This document shows, piece after piece, positions 1-5,888 of a DNA stretch of 6,475 nt (positions are counted from its first letter, which is position 1; each line of letters starts with the position of its first letter). The stretch spans positions 1 through 6,475 of the forward strand of contig JACZUZ010000117.1 in NCBI GenBank assembly GCA_022572905.1, read 5' to 3'. The notes beneath the pieces are model-generated. The model was not told the origin of the DNA. It saw only the letters and a program-made list of their open reading frames with translations, and made no database searches. Made by a program: the position numbers and the translations under genes. Source of the DNA: Candidatus Zixiibacteriota bacterium. GTDB taxonomy: Bacteria > Zixibacteria > MSB-5A5 > GN15 > JACZUZ01.

Positions 1-113
1 TTATCGATTGAATCATCAACGCCATCTCCATCAGTGTCGACAGCGAAAGCGGGCGATAATGAAATCACCAACAAGAAGATTGCGGTACTGGTTATTCGCA
101 GAAACGAAAACAT
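1..113 (-). CDS. N-terminus of a secreted TSP3-type calcium-binding protein (partial)
   Basis: This gene runs off the left edge; only 37 codons plus two bases are visible. Reading from the ATG at 113-111, residues 1-24 form a clear Sec signal peptide: one early Arg, a hydrophobic core (AIFLLVISLS) and a PAFA cleavage site. The mature protein starts at once with VDTDGDGVDDSID, the aspartate pattern of a thrombospondin type 3 calcium-binding repeat. The start is supported by a strong GGAGGA ribosome binding site seven bases upstream (121-126) and by a candidate promoter at 175-202. An exported, calcium-binding surface or extracellular protein is the likely product, matching the neighbours. Whether it carries the dockerin-like tail of the other genes cannot be seen. 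The specific function is unknown. Confidence 0.8.
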   Translation of the reverse strand, partial: MFSFLRITSTAIFLLVISLSPAFAVDTDGDGVDDSID

Positions 114-120
114 TTTTGCG

Positions 121-126
121 TCCTCC
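121..126 (-). promoter_or_regulatory. Shine-Dalgarno site for the gene starting at 113
   Basis: On the minus strand this reads GGAGGA, seven bases before the ATG at 113. It is the main support for calling a gene on the left edge, where only a short open frame is visible. Confidence 0.75.
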
Positions 127-174
127 GGAAAGGCGTGAGATTTGGCCAGAAGTAGAGCCGATGTATCTTTAGGG

Positions 175-202
175 AATATAGCTAACGAGGGATGTAAGTC
201 AA
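175..202 (-). promoter_or_regulatory. Candidate sigma-70-type promoter for the left-edge gene
   Basis: On the minus strand, TTGACT (202-197) and TATATT (180-175) are separated by 16 bases. Each differs from the E. coli housekeeping consensus by one base. It lies in the 107-base gap between two same-strand genes and would give a leader of roughly 55 bases before the ATG at 113. This implies that the left-edge gene can be transcribed independently of the gene upstream. The consensus is borrowed from other phyla, so the call is tentative. Confidence 0.45.
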
Positions 203-220
203 CGCTGGAATTGCGAAATT

Positions 221-856
221 TTACGGACAAAAAAGGCCACCCGGGTCGGGGCAGTTTGGCGCCGCGCCGTCGGCGAATATATACTTCACGATAAACGTCG
301 CGTCTCCGATATTCACATCCCCGCCGCCGTCTGCGTCAGCCTCATCACAACAAAGGGGCGCTAAGCCATCTGCAAAAATATACTTCACAACATATGTTGC
401 GTCGCCGATATTTACATCGCCACCACTGTCTGCGTCTCCCGAAATAAAGCAACAAGGAGCAACGCTGATAGTGAAATCGCCGTCACTTATATCACTGTAA
501 TTGGTAAAGCTATTATTCATAACAACGGTGATCCGAACTTGGTCGCTGGGAACGTCAGGAACGGTCCATTCATATGAGTGTATTGAACCAGTCATCGGGT
601 CACCGCCGGGAAGAGAAATGGCAATTGGTATCAAAGTGGTTAAGTCGCCATCTTTCGTGTAATACAAATCCCAGTTCAACAGATTATGCTGTACGGAGAT
701 TGCCCATGAAATAGTTACAGTAGAGCCAATTTCAAAATTCTCTCCGCCGTTTGGAGCAATGATATAGACGTGCGCGTATGATGTTTGCGCAAGAAGCACA
801 ATTAACGAACAAAGAACAAGCGCAATTCGCTCTTTGGGTTTGCGTAATGTGTTCAT
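221..856 (-). CDS. Secreted Kre9/KNH-type Ig-like protein with dockerin-like C-terminus
   Basis: The product has 211 residues. Residues 1-28 are a signal peptide (basic MNTLRKPKER, hydrophobic IALVLCSLIVLLA, cleavage after TSYA). Residues 29-132 open with YIIAPNGGENFEIGSTVTISW, the hallmark of the Kre9/KNH (Ser-Thr-rich GPI-anchored family) N-terminal Ig-like fold often found on bacterial secreted proteins. Residues 135-202 are a two-loop dockerin-like domain: a Cys pair at 135-136, loop 1 at D141-D152, Cys pair 169-170, loop 2 at D174-D185 and C202. A short tail, CPDPGGLFCP, ends the protein. An upstream in-frame TTG at 886 would give 221 residues, but the AAGGAG at 871-866 lies inside that extension and fits the ATG at 856, which is also where the signal peptide begins. 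The gene follows the beta-propeller gene by 39 bases and is probably cotranscribed with it. No catalytic domain is seen; an adhesive or structural role is inferred. Confidence 0.9.
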   Translation of the reverse strand: MNTLRKPKERIALVLCSLIVLLAQTSYAHVYIIAPNGGENFEIGSTVTISWAISVQHNLLNWDLYYTKDGDLTTLIPIAISLPGGDPMTGSIHSYEWTVPDVPSDQVRITVVMNNSFTNYSDISDGDFTISVAPCCFISGDADSGGDVNIGDATYVVKYIFADGLAPLCCDEADADGGGDVNIGDATFIVKYIFADGAAPNCPDPGGLFCP

Positions 857-865
857 GATGATCAA

Positions 866-871
866 CTCCTT
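866..871 (-). promoter_or_regulatory. Shine-Dalgarno site that fixes the start at 856
   Basis: AAGGAG on the minus strand sits nine bases before the ATG at 856. It decides against the longer TTG start at 886, which would place this site inside the coding region and has no comparable site of its own. Confidence 0.7.
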
Positions 872-895
872 CGGTAAATAAATCAATGGCCTTAG

Positions 896-1135
896 CTACG
901 GACACACAAGCCCACCGGGATTCGGGCATGCTGGCGCAGGACTACCTTGTTCGAAGGCGAATTTCACAATGTAAATTGCATCTCCGATATTAACGTCGCC
1001 ACCACCGTCTGCGTCAGCCTGATCACAGCAAGGCGGCGCCGGACTGCCTTCTTCAAAGGCGTACTTCACAATAAAAATTGCGTCACCGATATTAATATCA
1101 CCGCCACCGTCAGCATCACCGGGAATGTCACAGCA
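896..1135 (-). repeat. Direct repeat copy A: dockerin-encoding 3' end
   Basis: This 240-base segment is about 90 percent identical to 2755-2994 (23 mismatches by hand alignment, no gaps, constant offset of 1859). It encodes the dockerin-like domain and the CPNPGGLVCP tail. Similarity starts exactly at the stop codon; the sequence beyond the two stops is unrelated. Confidence 0.9.
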
Positions 1136-2566
1136 CACGTCACATCCGTCCGGGATTCCGTCATTGTCGGTGTCTATATTATCATCAAAGCCAGGGCAGA
1201 TATCACAACCATCTGGCGCCCCATCACCATCTGAATCCAGAGTGTCATCAAACCCGGGGCAGATGTCGCATTGATCCGGAGTTCCATCGTTATCGCTGTC
1301 AACCAGGGAAAACACTTCCACGCTATTCTGTTCTCCTACAATCAATTCAAGAACGTCACTCCCTGTGACATTGCCGGCAGACAATGCGATACCCAGAAGT
1401 TTTTTAATAGAAGTGCCTGTGAAAGTAAACAATGTGACTCCGTCCGAGCCAGATATCACATATATTTTACCGGCGAAAGAGCCGTCAACGTCAAATCCAA
1501 TAGCGCCAATCGCAAAATCGTCGAAATTGTCACCGTTTATGTCGCCCAATCCCGTGACAGAGTATCCAAAAAAATCACCATCGTTTTCGCCATCGAGGAT
1601 ATGAAGCGTGTCACCATTTAGCCCGGAAAAGACATAAACGCGACCAACGATGGCTCCGCCGATTTCTTTTTGAATAGCCCCAATTATCAGATCATCGCGC
1701 CCGTCATTATTGACATCACCCGCAGAGGCAATAGAAAATCCGAAGAAATCCTCGGCCTGTTCTCCCGTGAATTTGTAGAGTGTGTCACCAGTTGCTCCCG
1801 AGAACACATACACTCGTCCAGCATCCATACCGCCCGCGTCGTTTCGGACCGCGCCGATTATGATGTCCGGAATAGTATCTCCATCAATCAGGCCGGCTGA
1901 TCCAACTTCGATCCCGAATAGATCATCCGCTGACTCTCCGGCGAATACAAACAGAGTGTCAGCGTCAAAACCGGAAAAGACATACGCGCGTCCGGCCCAA
2001 TGTCCGACCTCACTATTGCCGCTCGCTCCGATTATGAAATCATCGAAGCCATCAAGGTTGAGATCTCCGACACCCGCAACCGAACTGCCAAAGAACTGCT
2101 GATCTACTTTCAAATCTCCGGTAAGCACATAAAGCGTGTTGTTGGTCTTGCCGGAATATATATATGCGCGACCCGGTTCAAATGGATCTTGCTTAAAGCG
2201 AGAAGCCCCGACTATATAGTCGTCGTATCCGTCATTATTAATATCACCCACAATAGCGACCCCAAACCCGAAGGAAATTGCCGTATCCAAGCCTGTGTTT
2301 ATATAAACCGTATCCCCATTTATTCCCGAATAAACATAAGAGCGCCCGGCCGCGAAGCCGATGGTTGTATAATGATTAGCGCCCACCAAAATGTCGTCGA
2401 ATCCGTCGTTAGTGATGTCTCCTTTTCCAGAGAGATTCCATCCAAAACGATCGCTGAAAAGTTCGCCAGAGAACGTGTAAATTGGCGGACATTCTGCGGC
2501 GATCAGGCCGCTTGTGGACTTGCAGACTAACACAAATGTTAGTAGAGTCTTTCGATATATTGTCAT
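896..2566 (-). CDS. Secreted seven-blade FG-GAP (integrin-type) beta-propeller with TSP3 repeats and dockerin-like tail
   Basis: The product has 556 residues. Residues 1-24 are a plausible signal peptide (cleavage near LIAA/EC). Residues 28-420 hold seven FG-GAP repeats with a period of about 58 residues. Each has an FG-type strand and a calcium loop starting near residues 49, 107, 167, 225, 283, 341 and 398. Loops 1, 2, 3, 5 and 6 are good (for example GDINNDGYDD, GDVNNDGRDD); 4 and 7 are degenerate. Seven units fit one closed integrin-alpha-like propeller. Residues 423-478 are TSP3-like repeats, with two tandem 21-residue units at 434-454 and 455-475. Residues 478-547 are the dockerin-like domain (loops D484-D495 and D518-D529; Cys 478, 479, 513, 514, 547), ending CPNPGGLVCP. 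An AGGA site (2572-2575) precedes the ATG by five bases. FG-GAP propellers typically bind proteins or glycans, so a calcium-dependent adhesion or surface role is likely. The ligand is unknown. Confidence 0.93.
   Translation of the reverse strand: MTIYRKTLLTFVLVCKSTSGLIAAECPPIYTFSGELFSDRFGWNLSGKGDITNDGFDDILVGANHYTTIGFAAGRSYVYSGINGDTVYINTGLDTAISFGFGVAIVGDINNDGYDDYIVGASRFKQDPFEPGRAYIYSGKTNNTLYVLTGDLKVDQQFFGSSVAGVGDLNLDGFDDFIIGASGNSEVGHWAGRAYVFSGFDADTLFVFAGESADDLFGIEVGSAGLIDGDTIPDIIIGAVRNDAGGMDAGRVYVFSGATGDTLYKFTGEQAEDFFGFSIASAGDVNNDGRDDLIIGAIQKEIGGAIVGRVYVFSGLNGDTLHILDGENDGDFFGYSVTGLGDINGDNFDDFAIGAIGFDVDGSFAGKIYVISGSDGVTLFTFTGTSIKKLLGIALSAGNVTGSDVLELIVGEQNSVEVFSLVDSDNDGTPDQCDICPGFDDTLDSDGDGAPDGCDICPGFDDNIDTDNDGIPDGCDVCCDIPGDADGGGDINIGDAIFIVKYAFEEGSPAPPCCDQADADGGGDVNIGDAIYIVKFAFEQGSPAPACPNPGGLVCP
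1142..1267 (-). repeat. Tandem 63-base TSP3-like repeat (two units)
   Basis: Two consecutive units encode the 21-residue pattern D-[IL]-C-P-G-F-D-D-x2-D-x-D-x-D-G-x-P-D-G-C, residues 434-454 and 455-475 of the propeller protein. Each unit supplies a cysteine pair and a D-x-D-x-D-G calcium ladder. The same unit occurs in tandem at 6141-6266, with an exact 18-base match (1244-1261 and 6243-6260). Confidence 0.8.
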
Positions 2567-2589
2567 AATTATCCTAGAAGTTAATACTT

Positions 2590-2595
2590 ATTATA
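2590..2595 (-). promoter_or_regulatory. Candidate -10 element for the beta-propeller gene
   Basis: A perfect TATAAT lies 23 bases before the ATG at 2566 on the minus strand, in an A+T-rich stretch. A matching -35 at 17-18 bases is poor (AACTAT or CAACTA); TTGCAA is present but 21 bases away. A short leader would result. It could be chance in an A+T-rich gap. Confidence 0.3.
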
Positions 2596-2665
2596 GCGCT
2601 TAATAAAATGCAATAGTTGCAAACGTTCCAACCATGTCGGATCAAAGTAGGCCTTCAACCTGTTC

Positions 2666-2693
2666 AAGGTATAGAAATCCAGGAACATGTCAA
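2666..2693 (-). promoter_or_regulatory. Weak alternative promoter upstream of the beta-propeller gene
   Basis: A perfect -35 TTGACA (2693-2688) is followed after 16 bases by TACCTT (2671-2666), which matches the -10 consensus at only four of six positions. It lies in the 188-base gap between the peptidase and propeller genes and would leave a leader of about 90 bases. Confidence 0.25.
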
Positions 2694-2732
2694 GCAAGGA
2701 ATTGTTCTTTCAGAGAAATTGTTAGGTTCGTC

Positions 2733-2751
2733 AACTCTTTGGCCCAGAGTT
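2733..2751 (-). terminator. Small hairpin just after the peptidase stop codon, possible weak terminator
   Basis: AACTCT and AGAGTT pair as a 6-bp stem around a 7-base loop, beginning three bases after the stop codon of the peptidase gene. No T-tract follows, so it does not meet the usual form of an intrinsic terminator. It may instead protect the 3' end or mean nothing. Confidence 0.2.
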
Positions 2752-2754
2752 ACT

Positions 2755-2994
2755 CTATGGACACACAAGCCCGCCGGGATTCGGGCATGCTGGCGCCGGA
2801 CTGCCTTGTTCGAAGGCGAATTTCACGATGTAAATTGCATCTCCGATATTAACGTCGTCGCCGCCGTCTGCGTCAGCCTGATCACAGCAAGGCGGCGCCG
2901 GACTGCCTTCAACAAAGGCGTAGTTCACAATAAAGATGGCGTCACCGATATTGACGTCACCGCCATCGTCTGCGTCGCCCGGAATATTACAGCA
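2755..2994 (-). repeat. Direct repeat copy B: dockerin-encoding 3' end
   Basis: This is the second copy of the 240-base segment at 896-1135. Counted by hand, 8 of the 23 mismatches fall in the half nearest the stop codon and 15 in the other half. The two proteins outside this segment are unrelated, so the tail behaves as a transferable module. Confidence 0.9.
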
Positions 2995-4878
2995 GGTAAG
3001 ATTCGTACTGATCACACCTTCGATGAGATAGGGTTGGAAACTAAACGATTCTGTTTCGAACTCTGTGGAGAGTCCGCTGAAACTGGTGTACTTGATAGTG
3101 TCGGTTCCGTCTGCGCCTCCCGGAACGCTGAAAGTTAGCTTTAGAACCGCTCCCGTATCAGATGAGAGCCAGGTTGATGTATCCGCGTCGGCCAGAAATG
3201 AATAGGCGGCGCGCTGTTGAAATGGGTCAACATTTATCAATCCTTGCGTTGGCATTACCGATGAACGCAGTCCGGAGCTTGAAGCGCTCATAAATCCAAG
3301 CCCGATTGACCCTTTCCAGGAGAACACTATTTCGAAATATCTCAATGGTGTCGAATTGTTAGCATAAATCAAAAACTCGACCTGATTTCCCGGCACGGCG
3401 AGAGCGTCGATTCCAACTAAGGTGTCCGCCAATGCTTTGATATAAGCGGTCTTGTAAGCGGTATAGTCTCCTTCTGACGCCTGAACCTCCATTGATACAT
3501 CATAAAAGCCCAGCGTTGTGTAGGGATGGCTCGGGTTTTGTGAATTTGAACTATCGCCATCCCCGAAAGACCAGGTCCAGTTGTTCGGCGTCAAATCGGT
3601 CGTTCCCGTAAAGTTGACGTCGAAAGGAATGAAGCCGAGCGTAACATTCGCGTCCATTGTGGCATGAAGGCACACATCACCCAGCCCGTCCATGTTCTCA
3701 TCTCTTTGAAACGGGTCGAATACTTCCGGGCAGTTATCGCATAGATCGCCGGGCCCGTCACCATCGGCGTCGTTGAATGGGTATTCGCATGGCTCAACGA
3801 AGATCGCCGGTTCGTTGTTGCAGTCAAATCCTGCGGCGAGTTTGAAATCCTCGAGCTCTTCCGGTGTTACGCATGTAACATGGGGACGGTCGGTCAGCGC
3901 GCCGCGGCCATAAGTAAATGTAACATCAACTATATTCGACCAGTCATCGTAGTCGGTATTGACCTGAAAGCTAGTACCACCGGCGCATGGATAGCCAGCA
4001 ATGTCAACGACAACAGGAGTGGTGTCTATGACGGCGTTGCAGTTCCAGTCGACAGGACCTAGCCCCATGCCTATCCGCTCATCTAGCGCGTTTTCGTCAA
4101 GACTCGGTCGCAATCCGTGAGAATAATCCAACTTTCTAATCGGCATACAGCTATCCGCCAATCCGGAACAGAACATCGCATAACGAATACCACCGCTTAG
4201 CTGATAGCGATAGGTCATGACGCTGAGATAGTTTGGCTTGAATTGAGTTAGTATGTTCTCATTTTGATTTCCGGCGTGGGTAAGTCCGAGGTTGTGACCA
4301 AATTCATGCGCGAATGTACCGGCGCGGTCAAACGATGTGCCGACTTGGGCGGAGAATGAGCCAAGGGTAACAATGAAATCATCACCAAAGATTTCAGCCA
4401 GCCCCGAAGAGGTTGTGCCCTCATAGTTGTGCCCCATGACACAATAATGCCACCCTGGTTGGCCGCTGTGGTCAAAGAATGCGTTCTTAATCCCCAAATA
4501 GCCGTCTGTGGCGGGGTTATTGAAAACGCCGAAACCATTTGAAAGCAGAACGTCCGTGTGTGGAATAGCGTCGCTCAAATCAATTGTAAGCGTAATCCCC
4601 TGACAGGCGAACATTGCCACAAGCGCGTCGATCTCCGCTTGATACAGGATGTGAGTGTGATCGGTGTCGACCATATAGTCGACTTCGACATTTAGTTCGG
4701 TGATTGCTGCGCCCTGAGGTGAGGCCAGAAATTGTGGGCTGTTCGGATCGAGTCCTGCGAACATGTCAGCGATTCTAAGGGATGCGTCTGTTTCGGCTTC
4801 TAAATTTGGAGATTGGGCCAGAAATAACACGAGTAAGGCGTTCGAGAGTAAAAAAGGAGCTTTGAATTTGCGGAACAT
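2755..4878 (-). CDS. Secreted metzincin-type zinc metallopeptidase with TSP3, PKD, cohesin-like and dockerin-like modules
   Basis: The product has 707 residues. Residues 1-28 are a signal peptide (hydrophobic FLLSNALLVLFLA, cleavage near LEA/ET). The peptidase spans roughly 60-350: HEFGHNLGLTH at 191-201 is the extended metzincin zinc motif (H191, H195, H201; catalytic E192), and SVMTY at 219-223 supplies the Met-turn. No cysteine switch was recognised, and no MEROPS family is assigned. Residues 366-403 are two TSP3-type calcium motifs (DADGDGPGD, DENMDGLGD). A PKD domain at about 404-482 contains WSFGDGDSSNSQNPSHPY. Residues 485-622 look like a cohesin/CBM-type beta-sandwich (conserved pattern VPGNQVEFLIYANN and GAVLKLTFSV). 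The dockerin-like domain is at 629-698 (loops D635-D646 and D669-D680; Cys 629, 630, 664, 665, 698) with the tail CPNPGGLVCP. An AGGAA site lies nine bases before the ATG. It likely cleaves proteins outside the cell; the substrate is unknown. Confidence 0.93.
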   Translation of the reverse strand: MFRKFKAPFLLSNALLVLFLAQSPNLEAETDASLRIADMFAGLDPNSPQFLASPQGAAITELNVEVDYMVDTDHTHILYQAEIDALVAMFACQGITLTIDLSDAIPHTDVLLSNGFGVFNNPATDGYLGIKNAFFDHSGQPGWHYCVMGHNYEGTTSSGLAEIFGDDFIVTLGSFSAQVGTSFDRAGTFAHEFGHNLGLTHAGNQNENILTQFKPNYLSVMTYRYQLSGGIRYAMFCSGLADSCMPIRKLDYSHGLRPSLDENALDERIGMGLGPVDWNCNAVIDTTPVVVDIAGYPCAGGTSFQVNTDYDDWSNIVDVTFTYGRGALTDRPHVTCVTPEELEDFKLAAGFDCNNEPAIFVEPCEYPFNDADGDGPGDLCDNCPEVFDPFQRDENMDGLGDVCLHATMDANVTLGFIPFDVNFTGTTDLTPNNWTWSFGDGDSSNSQNPSHPYTTLGFYDVSMEVQASEGDYTAYKTAYIKALADTLVGIDALAVPGNQVEFLIYANNSTPLRYFEIVFSWKGSIGLGFMSASSSGLRSSVMPTQGLINVDPFQQRAAYSFLADADTSTWLSSDTGAVLKLTFSVPGGADGTDTIKYTSFSGLSTEFETESFSFQPYLIEGVISTNLTCCNIPGDADDGGDVNIGDAIFIVNYAFVEGSPAPPCCDQADADGGDDVNIGDAIYIVKFAFEQGSPAPACPNPGGLVCP

Positions 4879-5031
4879 CTAAAATTATTCCTAACCAGTT
4901 GCGGATACGTGTTATGGCAATGCGAATAAATCAAAAACGGAACTACTTCTTCCTCTTAATCTTCGTCATATGCGAAAAGAGATTCTCCTAATTAACCTCT
5001 TCTAATGTATATCGGTCGTTTCAAGTGGTAT

Positions 5032-5859
5032 TTAAGTTCCCGTTGTTCCGCAGACCGGGGCTGGACTCGCGCCAACGCTGGAAATCCACCTAAATAAATA
5101 CAATGCGTCCGAAATACTGATTTGTCCATCACCGTTTGGGTCAGCCTGATCCAGGCATGGTGGATTGGCGCCGTCTCGGAAGATGTACCTAATAATAAAT
5201 ATTACATCGGCGATATCATTCTCACCACTGTAATCAGCGTCGCCCGGCAAAACGCAACAACCCTCCATAACGCTCAAACAATATCCTCCGTCCGGATATC
5301 CTCCAACGCTTGCGCCCCATGAGGGGAATACTGTTTCGCCGTTAGCGTATATCCAAGGGCCCGCCGGAGGGATAAATGTCGAGTCAAAACAAATTATCGA
5401 TCCCGGCTCGGCCTCCACGGAAATTGTTAAGTCAATGACATCTACCAAAGATGTGGGTCCGAATCCTCCATTAAGAGTCGCCCAGCCTCCTAGCAGTGAA
5501 TCTGGCAGAATTCCGTCATAACTCCGGGCTTGTAATTGAACTCCGGAAAGATCGAAAATGTTCCACCATGCTGGCAGGCTGTCCGGCAGAGCGACATGCG
5601 TAATATTTGTTACCGATGCGTCAGGGCTGTAAATCACAAAACCGAGACTCGCACCTTTAGCAAGAAAATCAAGTTCAGAGCTTATGACAAAGCGATAAGC
5701 GATATTTGACGCGATCATTCCGGATAGGCCGTTAATAGTATCCGGGGTGACAGCGTTCTCTGCGCGAATTTCGACATTCGCAAATTGGGCGTTTGCCAGC
5801 GACGCGCCTCCAATAATTAATGCAAGCGCCAAAATCAGCCTGGTCTTTCTGGAATTCAT
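5032..5859 (-). CDS. Secreted protein of unknown function with dockerin-like C-terminus
   Basis: The product has 275 residues. Residues 1-24 are a textbook signal peptide (MNSRKTR, hydrophobic LILALALIIGGA, cleavage after LANA). Residues 25-198 alternate hydrophobic and polar stretches, as in a beta-sandwich, and hold recognisable but unassigned phrases (GILPDSLLGGWATLNGG, CFDSTFIPPAGPWIY). I recall similar regions in dockerin-tailed hypothetical proteins of Zixibacteria-like genomes but cannot name a domain. Residues 201-270 are the dockerin-like domain: Cys pair 201-202, loop 1 at D207-D218 with Ser at position 5, C235, and loop 2 at D240-D251. Loop 2 (DPNGDGQISISD) is the only fully canonical dockerin calcium loop in the window. 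The tail is CGTTGT. An excellent AGGAGGGA site precedes the ATG. The gene follows the right-edge gene by 29 bases, suggesting cotranscription. No catalytic motif was seen. Confidence 0.9.
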   Translation of the reverse strand: MNSRKTRLILALALIIGGASLANAQFANVEIRAENAVTPDTINGLSGMIASNIAYRFVISSELDFLAKGASLGFVIYSPDASVTNITHVALPDSLPAWWNIFDLSGVQLQARSYDGILPDSLLGGWATLNGGFGPTSLVDVIDLTISVEAEPGSIICFDSTFIPPAGPWIYANGETVFPSWGASVGGYPDGGYCLSVMEGCCVLPGDADYSGENDIADVIFIIRYIFRDGANPPCLDQADPNGDGQISISDALYLFRWISSVGASPAPVCGTTGT

Positions 5860-5865
5860 TTTGTG

Positions 5866-5873
5866 TCCCTCCT
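5866..5873 (-). promoter_or_regulatory. Strong Shine-Dalgarno site for the gene starting at 5859
   Basis: AGGAGGGA on the minus strand, with its GGAGG core eight bases from the ATG at 5859, is the strongest ribosome binding site in the window. It sits in the 29-base gap after the right-edge gene's stop codon, consistent with translation as a downstream operon gene. Confidence 0.75.
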
Positions 5874-5888
5874 ATCTATTAGTATTTC

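Noticed and set aside
1142..1267. CRISPR-like or minisatellite interpretation of the 63-base repeats
   Set aside because: Units are contiguous, in frame and encode a known calcium-repeat pattern; no spacers are present.
1271..2530. Several overlapping plus-strand open frames across the beta-propeller gene
   Set aside because: They are antisense shadows of a well-supported 556-residue gene with periodic domains; none shows recognisable protein features.
2522..2566. Lipoprotein signal in the propeller protein (Cys at residue 15)
   Set aside because: The residue before the Cys is Val and the context does not fit a lipobox; an ordinary signal peptidase I site after residue 24 fits better.
2617..3138. 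173-codon open frame on the plus strand, with similar shorter plus-strand frames at 947-1234 and 5122-5322
   Set aside because: These lie antisense to the dockerin-encoding regions. Their resemblance to each other (for example the ITARRRRTAF phrase) is explained by the repeated dockerin coding sequence on the other strand. No ribosome binding site or signal peptide was seen.
3591..4538. Short minus-strand frames (3591-3827, 4248-4538) and a plus-strand frame (3880-4062) inside the peptidase gene
   Set aside because: They overlap the catalytic and TSP3 regions of the peptidase in other phases and have no independent support.
4933..4953. Possible intrinsic terminator (GGAA/TTCC stem followed on the minus strand by G and five T)
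   Set aside because: The stem is only four base pairs with a seven-base loop, too weak to call.
4962..4976. Near-palindrome around CATATG in the gap between the genes at 5032 and 4878
   Set aside because: It is interrupted by one base, short, and has no second copy or adjacent promoter that would suggest an operator.
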